Shown here: positions 6,193-13,724 of the stretch, piece after piece | Numbering within the stretch: the stretch's first letter is position 1 | How the letters are laid out: every line of letters begins with the position of its first letter | Assembly: GCA_023269365.1 (NCBI GenBank) | Contig: JAHFTN010000024.1 | Coordinates: 1-14,588 of the forward strand | DNA: 14,588 nucleotides | Source of the DNA: Chlamydiota bacterium | Lineage (GTDB): Bacteria > Chlamydiota > Chlamydiia > Chlamydiales > Rhabdochlamydiaceae | Direction: 5' to 3' | Notes under the pieces: model-generated | Database searches by the model: none | What the model was told of the DNA's origin: nothing | The model's input: the letters and a program-made list of their open reading frames with translations, nothing else | Made by a program: the position numbers and the translations under genes

Positions 6193-7620
6193 ATGCCCAT
6201 TGACACGTTCTTACAGGTTTTGGTTCTTGTCGTCGGCTTCTACATGGCGTGGAACATCGGGGCTAACGATGTCTCTAATGCGATGGGAACTTCTGTCGGT
6301 TCTGGGGCTCTCACTCTGAAGAAAGCGGTTTTAGTTGCTGCTGTCCTTGAATTTAGTGGCGCATTCTTTATGGGGGCTAACGTCTCAGAGACAGTGCAGA
6401 GGGGGCTGATCGATACCCACCTCTTTGTAGCAGAGCCTCTCATCTTGGTGTTGGGGATGTGTGCGGCTTTATTGGGGACGAGCCTGTGGTTACAGATTGC
6501 CTCCTACTTCGGCTGGCCCGTCTCTACTACGCACGCGATTGTAGGAGCTGTTTTAGGTTTTGGAGGGGTCATTGGCGGTGTCGATGCGATCCAGTGGAAA
6601 GAGACAGGCTCCATTGCCCTTAGCTGGATCACATCTCCCCTCATCTCTGCTGTTATCTCGTATGTGATTTTCTCTATCTTGCAAAAAAATATTCTCTACG
6701 CGATGAATCCCATCGAAGCTGCAAAAAAATTCATTCCCCTGCTCGCTTTTATCGCTTTAGGGACCTTTACTGTTAGCCTTATCTTCAATGGCCTAGACAA
6801 CTTGGATATTCATCTCTCTTTTTTAGAGGCTCTGCTCATTGCTGTAGGTATAGGAGTTCTCGCATATGGAGTCTTTTACTTTTTCATGCGTAAAGTATCC
6901 TCTCCTTCTATGGTCTTGGGACGTACTCCCTCTCGTCACCTACCGCAAACCGTAGTTAGTTTGGAAAAAGCCCTAAAGCACTTGCGACGTGTGCATGTAG
7001 CTTCTTTTGATACTGTCCATGACAAGGTCGGCTCGCTGCTTCAAGATGTGCGCTCTTTGTCAGAAGAGCTGCGTCAAGAGACGAGCTTCATCGACCGCAC
7101 CTCCGACTACCATACCGTAGAAAAGATGTTTGTCTACTTACAAATTTTAAGCGCTTGCTTTGTCGCTTTTGCACACGGCGCTAATGATGTTGCTAATGCC
7201 ATTGGTCCTGTGGCCTCTGTGCTGGATGTCATAAAGCATGGGGTAATTACTCATGCAGCTACTATCCCTTCTTGGTTGCTTGCATTTGGAGGGTTGGGGA
7301 TCGTTGTGGGGCTTGCGACCTGGGGATGGCGCGTCATTGAGACGATTGGAAAAAAAATTACAGAGCTCACTCCTACTCGCGGCTTTTGTGCTGAATTTGG
7401 GGCTGCCATCACCATCCTTATCGCCTCTAAATTGGGGATCCCCGTGTCCACGACCCATTGCCTCGTGGGTGCTGTCTTAGGCGTCGGCTTTGCTCGCGGA
7501 CTAAAAGCTCTAAACTTAGGGATTTTGCGCGAAATCATTCTCTCATGGATCATCACCATCCCAGCAAGTGCTCTTATGAGTATCTTGCTTTTTTACCTTC
7601 TCAAGGCCTTATTCATTTGA
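6193..7620 (+). CDS. PiT-family inorganic phosphate transporter
   Basis: Inner-membrane symporter for phosphate (or metal-phosphate). Seen: 475 aa, strongly hydrophobic. The two inverted PiT repeats each carry the signature: NIGANDVSNA at 21-30 and AHGANDVANA at 327-336. PVSTTH also appears twice (109-114 and 417-422). The two halves are joined by a long polar, probably cytoplasmic loop (about 234-311) that looks helical or coiled-coil (LEKALKHLRRVH and SLLQDVRSLSEELRQ). About 10-12 membrane segments can be read. The ATG lies 9 bp after the DUF47 stop and has no clear ribosome site, suggesting coupled translation. Its last 28 bp overlap the end of ferrochelatase on the other strand. The exact cation coupled (H+ or Na+) cannot be read from sequence. 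Confidence 0.94.
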   Translation: MPIDTFLQVLVLVVGFYMAWNIGANDVSNAMGTSVGSGALTLKKAVLVAAVLEFSGAFFMGANVSETVQRGLIDTHLFVAEPLILVLGMCAALLGTSLWLQIASYFGWPVSTTHAIVGAVLGFGGVIGGVDAIQWKETGSIALSWITSPLISAVISYVIFSILQKNILYAMNPIEAAKKFIPLLAFIALGTFTVSLIFNGLDNLDIHLSFLEALLIAVGIGVLAYGVFYFFMRKVSSPSMVLGRTPSRHLPQTVVSLEKALKHLRRVHVASFDTVHDKVGSLLQDVRSLSEELRQETSFIDRTSDYHTVEKMFVYLQILSACFVAFAHGANDVANAIGPVASVLDVIKHGVITHAATIPSWLLAFGGLGIVVGLATWGWRVIETIGKKITELTPTRGFCAEFGAAITILIASKLGIPVSTTHCLVGAVLGVGFARGLKALNLGILREIILSWIITIPASALMSILLFYLLKALFI

Positions 7621-8573
7621 ATCGAAGAGGCGTGGGTAAAAAGGTGGGCGATGGCTTGTATCCACTCTTTCCTTAAATTTAGAGCAGGACAGCGCACTGC
7701 CTCTAGCCCCTGCGCTCGAATGGCGGTCACATAAGTATACTCTATTTCGTAGAGCGTTTCGACATGATCTGAAGAGAAACTTAACGGGATGATCACCACG
7801 CGTCTGCGCCCTTGGGCATAACTCTTAATCTGCTGAGACACAACCGAAGTGTAGGGAAGGATCCAAGGCTGTTTGCCAAACTGCGATTGATAACTCAGCA
7901 GAGATACCGCCTGAGGAAATTGCTCCTTCATTAAAGAAAAGGAGAGCTCACACTCCTGCTGATAAGGGTCTCCCGTGTCGACGAACTGCTGCGGCAGCCC
8001 ATGCGCTGAAAATAATAAACACACCTCAGCTTCTGCCCATCCCTGTTTTTCTAAACACTCCCTGAGAGTAGAACACATTGAGGCGATGTACAAAGGATCT
8101 GAAGGGTAGGATTTCACGCACTGCATTTTAGAAAAAATCTCTTTAGGAAGATATTTAGAAAGCCATAGAGCAATGCTTCCTGTCGTCGCATAACTGAATT
8201 GGGGAAATAGAGGAAATACACGAATTGTTTTTACTTCTGAAAGTCCTTTTATCTGCTCTATAAATGCCCCATGCGTCTGAGGTAGATATCTGTGGAATGT
8301 CATCACCTCAGAACCAAGGAGGTCTCCTACCTGGAGCGCTATTTCTTGCGTGTCATCAAAAATAGGCGACTTGCCTCCAATTAACAGATAATCTTTGACA
8401 ACCTGAACTGCGCGTTTTTTAGCGATGCGCGTGAATAAAAAGCTGTGGGCCCATGCGGGAAGCGATGAGCGGATCACCTCTTTGTCAGTAAGAAGAGCAA
8501 TGAGAAACTCTTCCACCTCATCACAGTTTCTCGGTCCTCCAAAGTTGACTAAAAGGTAATGGATCTTGCACAT
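7593..8573 (-). CDS. hemH: Ferrochelatase
   Basis: Inserts Fe2+ into a porphyrin in the last part of heme synthesis. Seen: 326 aa from ATG 8573. It starts with YLLVNFGGP (6-14), has PLFPQFSYATTGS (121-133), the catalytic LFSAHGLP (187-194; H191), GDPYQQE (201-207), SYQSQFGKQPWILP (227-240) and SSDHVETLYEIE (267-278; E272 matches the conserved catalytic glutamate). Start choice: the frame stays open to a TTG at 8639, but those 22 extra residues are translated from the outer arm of an intergenic palindrome and are not ferrochelatase-like; the family starts right at the ATG. Whether the substrate is protoporphyrin or coproporphyrin cannot be decided here. It ends convergently inside the PiT gene. 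As I recall, Chlamydiaceae place hemZ beside fliY in the same way. Confidence 0.94.
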   Translation of the reverse strand: MCKIHYLLVNFGGPRNCDEVEEFLIALLTDKEVIRSSLPAWAHSFLFTRIAKKRAVQVVKDYLLIGGKSPIFDDTQEIALQVGDLLGSEVMTFHRYLPQTHGAFIEQIKGLSEVKTIRVFPLFPQFSYATTGSIALWLSKYLPKEIFSKMQCVKSYPSDPLYIASMCSTLRECLEKQGWAEAEVCLLFSAHGLPQQFVDTGDPYQQECELSFSLMKEQFPQAVSLLSYQSQFGKQPWILPYTSVVSQQIKSYAQGRRRVVIIPLSFSSDHVETLYEIEYTYVTAIRAQGLEAVRCPALNLRKEWIQAIAHLFTHASSIQMNKALRR

Positions 8574-8589
8574 TTTAGCTACCGTTGTT

Positions 8590-8794
8590 GAGGGTATCCT
8601 GAATTTCTCTGTACTGGACAATTTTTTCCTAGAAGACAAAAGCAGAAGAGAAATAACAAGATATTAGGATGGACAGGATAAAAAGCAAAAAAATAAATTC
8701 CCCCATCCTGTCCATCCTAATATCTTGTTATTTCTCTTTTCGATTTTTTTAGGCGAGAAGTTTTGTCCAGTACAGAGAAATTCAGGATACCCTC
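8590..8794. repeat. 205-bp two-tier palindrome (possible miniature element) between hemH and the binding protein
   Basis: Read by hand from both strands. Outer arms: 8590-8621 and 8763-8794 are perfect 32-bp inverted repeats (starting GAGGGTATCC and ending GGATACCCTC). Inner arms: 8646-8679 and 8705-8738 are perfect 34-bp inverted repeats containing TTAGGATGGACAGGAT. The two tiers are separated by unpaired spacers of exactly 24 nt on each side (8622-8645 and 8739-8762), and the central loop is 25 nt (8680-8704). The whole is symmetric: 32-24-34-25-34-24-32. No target-site duplication is obvious at the outer ends and no transposase is encoded. It leaves only 16 bp to the hemH ATG and 55 bp to the lipoprotein ATG, so the divergent promoters must lie in or against it. 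It could be a MITE-like element, a cruciform or a paired regulatory site. Confidence 0.9.
8646..8738. repeat. Inner 34-bp perfect inverted repeat with 25-nt loop
   Basis: Left arm 8646-8679, loop 8680-8704 (A-rich, ending CCCCC), right arm 8705-8738. A transcript of either strand would form a long uninterrupted stem. The core GGATGGACAGGAT itself contains two related GGA units, so each arm also carries a short internal direct repeat. Confidence 0.9.
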
Positions 8795-8849
8795 TTTAAA
8801 TGAAATAAGGTATCATCTCGACTTGGCGGATATCTTGTACAAGGCCTCT

Positions 8850-9575
8850 ATGAAATCGATATTTATACTTATTTTATGTACTCTTTTTAGCTGTAGTAGC
8901 CATTCTAGTAAAGGGTGTAAAGTAGGGATCGATCCCTCATGGGCTCCTTTGCAGCTCCCCGATCGGCAAGAGAGCATCACCGCTTTTTCTACAGAACTCT
9001 TGACAGAGATTGGGCAGTTGGAAAAGATCCCCTTTGTTCGAGTGACGGTGAATTGGGACGCGCTACTACAAGGGCTCAAAGAGCAAGAGTATGAAGCGAT
9101 TCTCTCCTCAATGCCCCCCTATCTTTTTAACCAGAAGCTCTTTGATTTTTCTGAAATTTACTTAAGCTTAGGACCCGTTCTTGTCGTTTCCACCTCTTCT
9201 TCCATCGACTCGATCGACCATCTGCAAGGAAAAGAGATCGCCGTTATCACAGGCTCTTCCAACGACCTTCTCTTGCAAAAAACCCCCGGCGTCTTGATCC
9301 GCTACTCCCCATCCAATGCCCTTGCACTCAACGACATTATCAGCGGCACAGTAGAGGGCGCCCTTATCGACGTACTTACAGCAACTGCTTATTGTAACGA
9401 CCTATATCAAGGCAAACTTAAAATCGTCTCTCCTCCCCTTACCGATGAGGGGTTGCGGTTTATCACCTTATATGGAAAAGCAGATGATCTCGTCAAAAAA
9501 TTCAACACAGGCCTAGACAAACTAAAGAAAGACGGCACCTATAACAATCTCCTCACCAAGTGGGGGATATTATAA
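8850..9575 (+). CDS. Periplasmic amino-acid-binding lipoprotein (SBP family 3, FliY/ArtJ-like)
   Basis: Probable substrate-binding component of a polar amino acid ABC importer. Seen: 241 aa from ATG 8850. It begins MKSIFILILCTLFSC, a short signal peptide with a lipobox-like LFSC and lipidation at C15. The mature part has the family-3 landmarks: KVGIDPSWAPL (24-33), WDALLQGLKEQEYEAILSSMP (69-89), FDFSEIYLSLGPVLVV (98-113), LQGKEIAVITGSSND (125-139), GTVEGALIDVLTA (166-178) and KKDGTYNNLLTKWGIL at the end. Start choice: a TTG at 8763 would add 29 residues, but it falls in the palindrome arm and would bury the signal peptide; AAGG lies 5 nt before the chosen ATG. No permease or ATPase gene is adjacent. 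Ligand unknown; the FliY-like neighbour of hemH in Chlamydia is annotated as glutamine-binding, as I recall. It overlaps glgP by 6 bp tail to tail. Confidence 0.88.
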   Translation: MKSIFILILCTLFSCSSHSSKGCKVGIDPSWAPLQLPDRQESITAFSTELLTEIGQLEKIPFVRVTVNWDALLQGLKEQEYEAILSSMPPYLFNQKLFDFSEIYLSLGPVLVVSTSSSIDSIDHLQGKEIAVITGSSNDLLLQKTPGVLIRYSPSNALALNDIISGTVEGALIDVLTATAYCNDLYQGKLKIVSPPLTDEGLRFITLYGKADDLVKKFNTGLDKLKKDGTYNNLLTKWGIL

Positions 9576-12134
9576 GATGCGGCACTTGTCGTGTTCGCTG
9601 TATTCAGCTCTGACTCGTTCCAATTCCTCTGCATCGCAGGGACAGGGCTGTAAATCCCAAACTAATTTAGCATAGTTATGGATCGATTCATCTGAAGAGA
9701 ACTGCCCCATCGAGGCGATGTTGTGGATGCAGTGTTCTGCCCAGCGCCGCGGCTCAAGAAAAAGGGCTTCTACCTTTTGTTGAATCTGATAATAACTCCT
9801 CAGGTCATTGAGGACAAAATAGCGATCAGGTTGATTCCCATTGGAAGAATCAAGCATGAGGTGATACAAGTTGCTTAGCACTTCATGTTCCGTATCGGAC
9901 CTGGCAAAAGTGCGGTTGCGCAAAGTCTCAAGTGCGGCATGAATAGCCGTGTCATGCATATAAAGATCCCAAGGGTTATAAGCGGAAGAAGCTTGTAATT
10001 GTGCATTTTCCGCAGCATTTTTTCCGAAGGTAAAGGGCCACCAGGCATCTGTGACAGCTTGATGCATCTCAATTGTCGCCCCATCTTCTGTGCAGATTGT
10101 AAGAGCTCCATTCATCGCTAACTTCATATTGCCCGTGCCGGATGCTTCCATCCCAGCTGTTGAAATCTGTTCTGAAAGGTCCGCTGCTGGAATGATCAGT
10201 TCCGCTTTAGAAACGTTGTAATTTTCAATAAAAACCACATGAAGTTTTTCTTTGACTTGCGGATCTTCATTAATCGTTCTAGCCACAGCGGAGATGAGCT
10301 GAATTAAGTTTTTAGCAACGGCATATCCGGGAGCTGCTTTCCCTGCAAAGATAATGAAGCGCTTTACTTTGCGCGCATCTGGATTTGCCTTCAGCTCCTG
10401 GTAGAGCATAATGGCATGCAATACATTCATGAGCTGACGTTTATATTCATGAAAGCGTTTGATTTGCACATCGAATAGCGCGCTCTCATCTAGGCTCGTA
10501 TAGTGGCCAATGATTTCCCCTTTAGCATCGCGCAAAGGGTTATTTTTTTTGATGTGCAAGATGAGCTGACGTTTATTTTCTTTCTTGATCTCCAAAAGCT
10601 GGATCTGGCTTTTTTCCTCTTCAGCAAAGGCCGCTAACTTGGCAATCTCTCTAAAATCGGCAATCCAGTGTCGACCGATCCTCTCAGAGATAAAATGGGC
10701 TAAGTGGGGATTGCAGTGCAACAGCCACCGCCTTTGCGTCACTCCATTAGTCACGTTGATAAATTTTTCCGGAGCCATCTCATAAAAATCTTTAAACACA
10801 GTATGTTTTAAGATCTCCGTATGTAGAGCTGCTACCCCATTGACCCGATGGGAGCCAAAAATCGCGAGGTTGGCCATGTGAACTTGTCCATCTTGCAACA
10901 CCGACATCCTGCGCACTTTCTCCTCATCATTCGGAAATTTTCTGCGCACAGCGTTACAACACTCTAAATTCAGTCGCTCGATGACATGGTATTGCCTTGG
11001 AAGTAGCAGATGCATCCGATTTTGATTCCACTCCTCGAGTGATTCACGCAACACCGTGTGATTTGTAAAGTTACAACACGTCTTGACTACTTCCCATGCC
11101 TCTTCCCATCCGAAGTTATGCTCTCTAATGAGTAACCTCTGCAATTCTGCAATGGCAAGAGCGGGATGGGTATCGTTGATATGAATTCGTGTCTTGTCGG
11201 CAAATTCTTTAAAATCTCCGTAGACATGTAAATGATGTCGAATCAAGTCCTGTAGTGAGGCGGAGACGAGCAAAAATTCTTGCTTCAAGCGGACCCGTTT
11301 ACCCGTTTCGTTATTATCGTTGGGATAGAGCACGTCTGTAAGGGAGGTGTTCTCTGCTGCTTGGTCTAAAAACCCTGCGTTATAGCGCTGTAATAGAAAA
11401 TTGCGCGGAGATTCCTTTGTTGTCCATAGACGCAACGAGTTGACATTAAAACAGCCATTTTCCTTATACCCAATGATGGGAATATCATAAGCTAGCGCCC
11501 TGACCTCATCGTAATCGACAATATCTAATACCTCTTCTCCCTTTGTATTGTGCAAAGGCACAGCTGTCCCTGCATAATACACAGAGGTCGCATGGGTATC
11601 TCGGCGGTATTCCCAAGGGTTTTCGTGAAGTAACCAGTTCTCTGGCCGCTCTACTTGTGCTCCGTCCCAGATCTCTTGATCAAAAATCCCATACTGAAAT
11701 CGCAATCCATAAGCGATAGAGGGGTAGAATTGTGTCGCAAGAGAATCAATCAGGCAAGCTGCTAACCTTCCCAATCCCCCATTTCCGAGGCCCGGATCTG
11801 TTTCAAACTGAAGCTCCACTTCGAAGTTGCGATTCATGATTTTCATGACATGACGCACAAGGTCTGTGGCATGAATATTTGTGATATTATTGCCCAAAAA
11901 ACGCCCCGGCATATATTCCATGCATAGGTAGTAGAGCATTCTCGCTCTCTTTTTTTTGTATGTATGGGTCGACGCCGTCCAGGCGATCATGATCTCTTCT
12001 CGCAAGGTGAGTGCAAAGGCGCGATAGAATTCCTCTGATGTCGCCTCGTCTAGCGTCACCCCCATCGTCGTGATCAAGTAATGCTTAATCTTGCTCGACA
12101 AACTGAGCGCTTGGGTTTCTAGCTTTAGATTCAC
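9570..12134 (-). CDS. glgP: Glycogen/maltodextrin phosphorylase
   Basis: Releases glucose-1-phosphate from the non-reducing ends of alpha-1,4 glucans using phosphate and PLP. Seen: 854 aa, within the usual 800-850 range. Landmarks are YYLCMEYMPGRFLGN (68-82), ETDPGLGNGGLGRLAACLIDS (111-131, just past the start of the N-domain), HINDTHPALAIAELQRLL (318-335), NVTNGVTQRRW (460-470), FDVQIKRFHEYKRQ (554-567) and the PLP site EASGTGNMK (663-671; K671 would hold the cofactor), followed by NGALTICTEDGATIEM. The start is GTG at 12134, supported by AAAGGGA 4-5 nt upstream; the next methionine would cut into the conserved N-terminal helix. It stands alone on its strand, convergent with the lipoprotein and divergent from the flavoprotein. 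Chlamydiae are known to keep glycogen metabolism. Glycogen and maltodextrin preference cannot be separated here. Confidence 0.97.
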   Translation of the reverse strand: MNLKLETQALSLSSKIKHYLITTMGVTLDEATSEEFYRAFALTLREEIMIAWTASTHTYKKKRARMLYYLCMEYMPGRFLGNNITNIHATDLVRHVMKIMNRNFEVELQFETDPGLGNGGLGRLAACLIDSLATQFYPSIAYGLRFQYGIFDQEIWDGAQVERPENWLLHENPWEYRRDTHATSVYYAGTAVPLHNTKGEEVLDIVDYDEVRALAYDIPIIGYKENGCFNVNSLRLWTTKESPRNFLLQRYNAGFLDQAAENTSLTDVLYPNDNNETGKRVRLKQEFLLVSASLQDLIRHHLHVYGDFKEFADKTRIHINDTHPALAIAELQRLLIREHNFGWEEAWEVVKTCCNFTNHTVLRESLEEWNQNRMHLLLPRQYHVIERLNLECCNAVRRKFPNDEEKVRRMSVLQDGQVHMANLAIFGSHRVNGVAALHTEILKHTVFKDFYEMAPEKFINVTNGVTQRRWLLHCNPHLAHFISERIGRHWIADFREIAKLAAFAEEEKSQIQLLEIKKENKRQLILHIKKNNPLRDAKGEIIGHYTSLDESALFDVQIKRFHEYKRQLMNVLHAIMLYQELKANPDARKVKRFIIFAGKAAPGYAVAKNLIQLISAVARTINEDPQVKEKLHVVFIENYNVSKAELIIPAADLSEQISTAGMEASGTGNMKLAMNGALTICTEDGATIEMHQAVTDAWWPFTFGKNAAENAQLQASSAYNPWDLYMHDTAIHAALETLRNRTFARSDTEHEVLSNLYHLMLDSSNGNQPDRYFVLNDLRSYYQIQQKVEALFLEPRRWAEHCIHNIASMGQFSSDESIHNYAKLVWDLQPCPCDAEELERVRAEYSEHDKCRIL

Positions 12135-12211
12135 ACAATCCCTTTCTTGCTTTCTTATTGTGTTTATGGGATTAAAGTATTTATTTCCATTAAATAGAAA
12201 ACCTCTCCTCT

Positions 12212-13621
12212 ATGGATACATTTGATCTCATCGTCATCGGCACTGGCCCCGCAGGGGAAAAAGCCGCTGTGAAAGCCGCCTACTTTGGCTATAAGGTTGC
12301 CATTGTAGAAAAAGAATCTGTATACGGAGGGGCAGAAGTAGTCACAGGGACGCTCCCTTCCAAGACGCTAAAAGAAACAGCCCTTTTCCTCTCTGGCAAA
12401 CTAGAACAAGGGCTGTACGGTGTGGAACGGGGGCTGGAACATGAAGCCTCTTTGGAAGATTTCATGTACCGCAAAAATTTCATCACGACTTCTGCAGCAG
12501 AAACCATCCGAGAGAATCTCTTGCGCCATAAAGTCACTCTTTTCCAGGGGGCGGCTAGTTTCATAGATCCCCACACCATCCAGGTGTCTTCTCCTGAGGA
12601 CACAACAACGATCCAGGGCAAATACATCCTCATCGCAACGGGCTCCTATCCCCACCATCCTAGCTCTATCCCTTTCGACGGCCAAAGGATCCACGACTCT
12701 GATACCATCTTGGAACTCAAGCGCTTTCCCTCGTCGCTTTGTATTGTGGGCGCCGGCGTCATCGGCTGCGAGTATGCCACCATCTTTGCTACCATGGGAA
12801 CAAAAGTGTATCTTGTGAATGACAAAGAGCACATCTTGCCCTTTGTCGACCATGAGATAACAAGAGAACTTGTAGTGCAGATGCAGTCTGCTAATATTGA
12901 AATTCTTTTTAACCAATCGATCCAGAAGGTAACTCCCGCAGTCTCTGATCAAACTTTTATCGCAGTGATCCTGAATAGTGGGCAGCTTCTCGAGGTCGAT
13001 ATGTTCTTATTTGCAGCAGGAAGAAGTGGCAATGTGAAACAATTAAATTGTGAAAAAATTGGGTTAAAGATGGGAAAGCGAGAACAGCTCCTCGTCGATG
13101 CCCAATACCGCACCAATATTCCGCATATCTTTGCTGTGGGGGATGTGATCGGTTTCCCAGCCCTTGCGAGCACCAGCATGGATCAGGGGCGCGTGGCCGT
13201 TGCACATATCTTCCAAACACAAGATCTTCAGCATCTCCCCACCCATTTCCCTTACGGGATCTACACAATCCCCGAAGTCTCTATGGTGGGGATCACAGAA
13301 GAAGAAGCATTACAGAAAAACATCGCTTTTTGTGTAGGAAGGGCTCGCTACCAGGAGATGCCGCGAGGCAAGATTCTCGGTGCCAAGGCGGGCTTTTTAA
13401 AATTGATTGTTTCGAAAGAAAACCTACAGGTCTTAGGAGTTCATGTGATCGGCCATATTGCTACAGAGCTGATCCATTATGGGGTTCTGCTCGTAGAGGA
13501 GAAGAAAACCCTCTACGACATCATAGGCCAAGTTTTTAACTTCCCCACGCTCCACGAGCTCTACAAGTACGCCAGCTACGATGGTCTTAGCAACCATACC
13601 GGTCACAAGATCAAGCCTTAA
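12212..13621 (+). CDS. sthA: Soluble pyridine nucleotide transhydrogenase-like flavoprotein
   Basis: FAD enzyme that likely exchanges hydride between NADPH and NAD+ in the cytosol. Seen: 469 aa, pyridine nucleotide-disulfide oxidoreductase fold. FAD Rossmann motif GTGPAG (10-15) with acid E33, NAD(P) Rossmann GAGVIGCEYATIF, FAD contact IFAVGDVIGFPALAS, and dimerisation domain with YGIYTIPEVSMVG and VFNFPTLHELYKYA. It matches E. coli SthA along its length (for example HDSDTIL, CEYA, GRSGN). Odd: the redox disulfide CxxxxC of lipoamide dehydrogenase and glutathione reductase is absent. E42 and T47 stand at those positions (YGGAEVVTGTLPSK), and E. coli SthA itself keeps only the first cysteine. 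The C-terminal HPxxxE catalytic base is also absent, as in Sth. No Shine-Dalgarno sequence is seen; the 77-bp gap to glgP is AT-rich with no clear -35/-10 pair. A paralogue with another electron acceptor is possible. Confidence 0.85.
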   Translation: MDTFDLIVIGTGPAGEKAAVKAAYFGYKVAIVEKESVYGGAEVVTGTLPSKTLKETALFLSGKLEQGLYGVERGLEHEASLEDFMYRKNFITTSAAETIRENLLRHKVTLFQGAASFIDPHTIQVSSPEDTTTIQGKYILIATGSYPHHPSSIPFDGQRIHDSDTILELKRFPSSLCIVGAGVIGCEYATIFATMGTKVYLVNDKEHILPFVDHEITRELVVQMQSANIEILFNQSIQKVTPAVSDQTFIAVILNSGQLLEVDMFLFAAGRSGNVKQLNCEKIGLKMGKREQLLVDAQYRTNIPHIFAVGDVIGFPALASTSMDQGRVAVAHIFQTQDLQHLPTHFPYGIYTIPEVSMVGITEEEALQKNIAFCVGRARYQEMPRGKILGAKAGFLKLIVSKENLQVLGVHVIGHIATELIHYGVLLVEEKKTLYDIIGQVFNFPTLHELYKYASYDGLSNHTGHKIKP

Positions 13622-13658
13622 GACTCTAAGAAACTCATTTCAAATAAGTTGTGAGTCT
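13621..13658 (+). repeat. Imperfect hairpin immediately after the sth-like gene
   Basis: AGACTC (13621-13626, beginning on the last base of the stop codon) pairs with GAGTCT (13653-13658). The inside can extend imperfectly (AACTCATTT with AAATAAGTT, one mismatch, after a 4-nt bulge). No T-run follows, so termination is only a possibility. Confidence 0.45.
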
Positions 13659-13692
13659 CTATAGGATTTTAGTCGCAACTAAAATAGTATAG
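13659..13692 (+). repeat. Hairpin in the leader of the GT9 gene
   Basis: CTATA (13659-13663) pairs with TATAG (13688-13692), with a 2x2 internal loop GG/AG. ATTTTAGT (13666-13673) pairs perfectly with ACTAAAAT (13678-13685) over a CGCA tetraloop. It ends 23 nt before the GT9 ribosome site and follows directly on the previous hairpin; together they fill most of the 103-bp gap between sth and GT9. No T-run follows. Confidence 0.6.
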
Positions 13693-13715
13693 GAGTTCGA
13701 AAAGTTAAATCATGT

Positions 13716-13719
13716 AGGA
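13716..13719 (+). promoter_or_regulatory. Ribosome binding site deciding the TTG start of the GT9 gene
   Basis: AGGA with a 5-nt spacer to TTG at 13725. No in-frame ATG exists between the upstream in-frame stop (TAA at 13679-13681) and the conserved N-terminal motif. Confidence 0.55.
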
Positions 13720-13724
13720 CTTAT

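Noticed and set aside
8574..8639. TTG-initiated 22-residue extension of ferrochelatase
   Set aside because: It is translated palindrome arm, not conserved ferrochelatase sequence; the ATG at 8573 fits the family start.
8763..8791. TTGTCC-17-GATACC in each outer palindrome arm as outward promoters for hemH and the lipoprotein
   Set aside because: The -10 matches consensus at only three positions and lacks the final T; symmetry alone gives both copies, so two weak hits are not independent.
8763..8849. TTG-initiated 29-residue extension of the binding lipoprotein
   Set aside because: It would place the signal peptide and lipobox internally; it is mostly palindrome arm.
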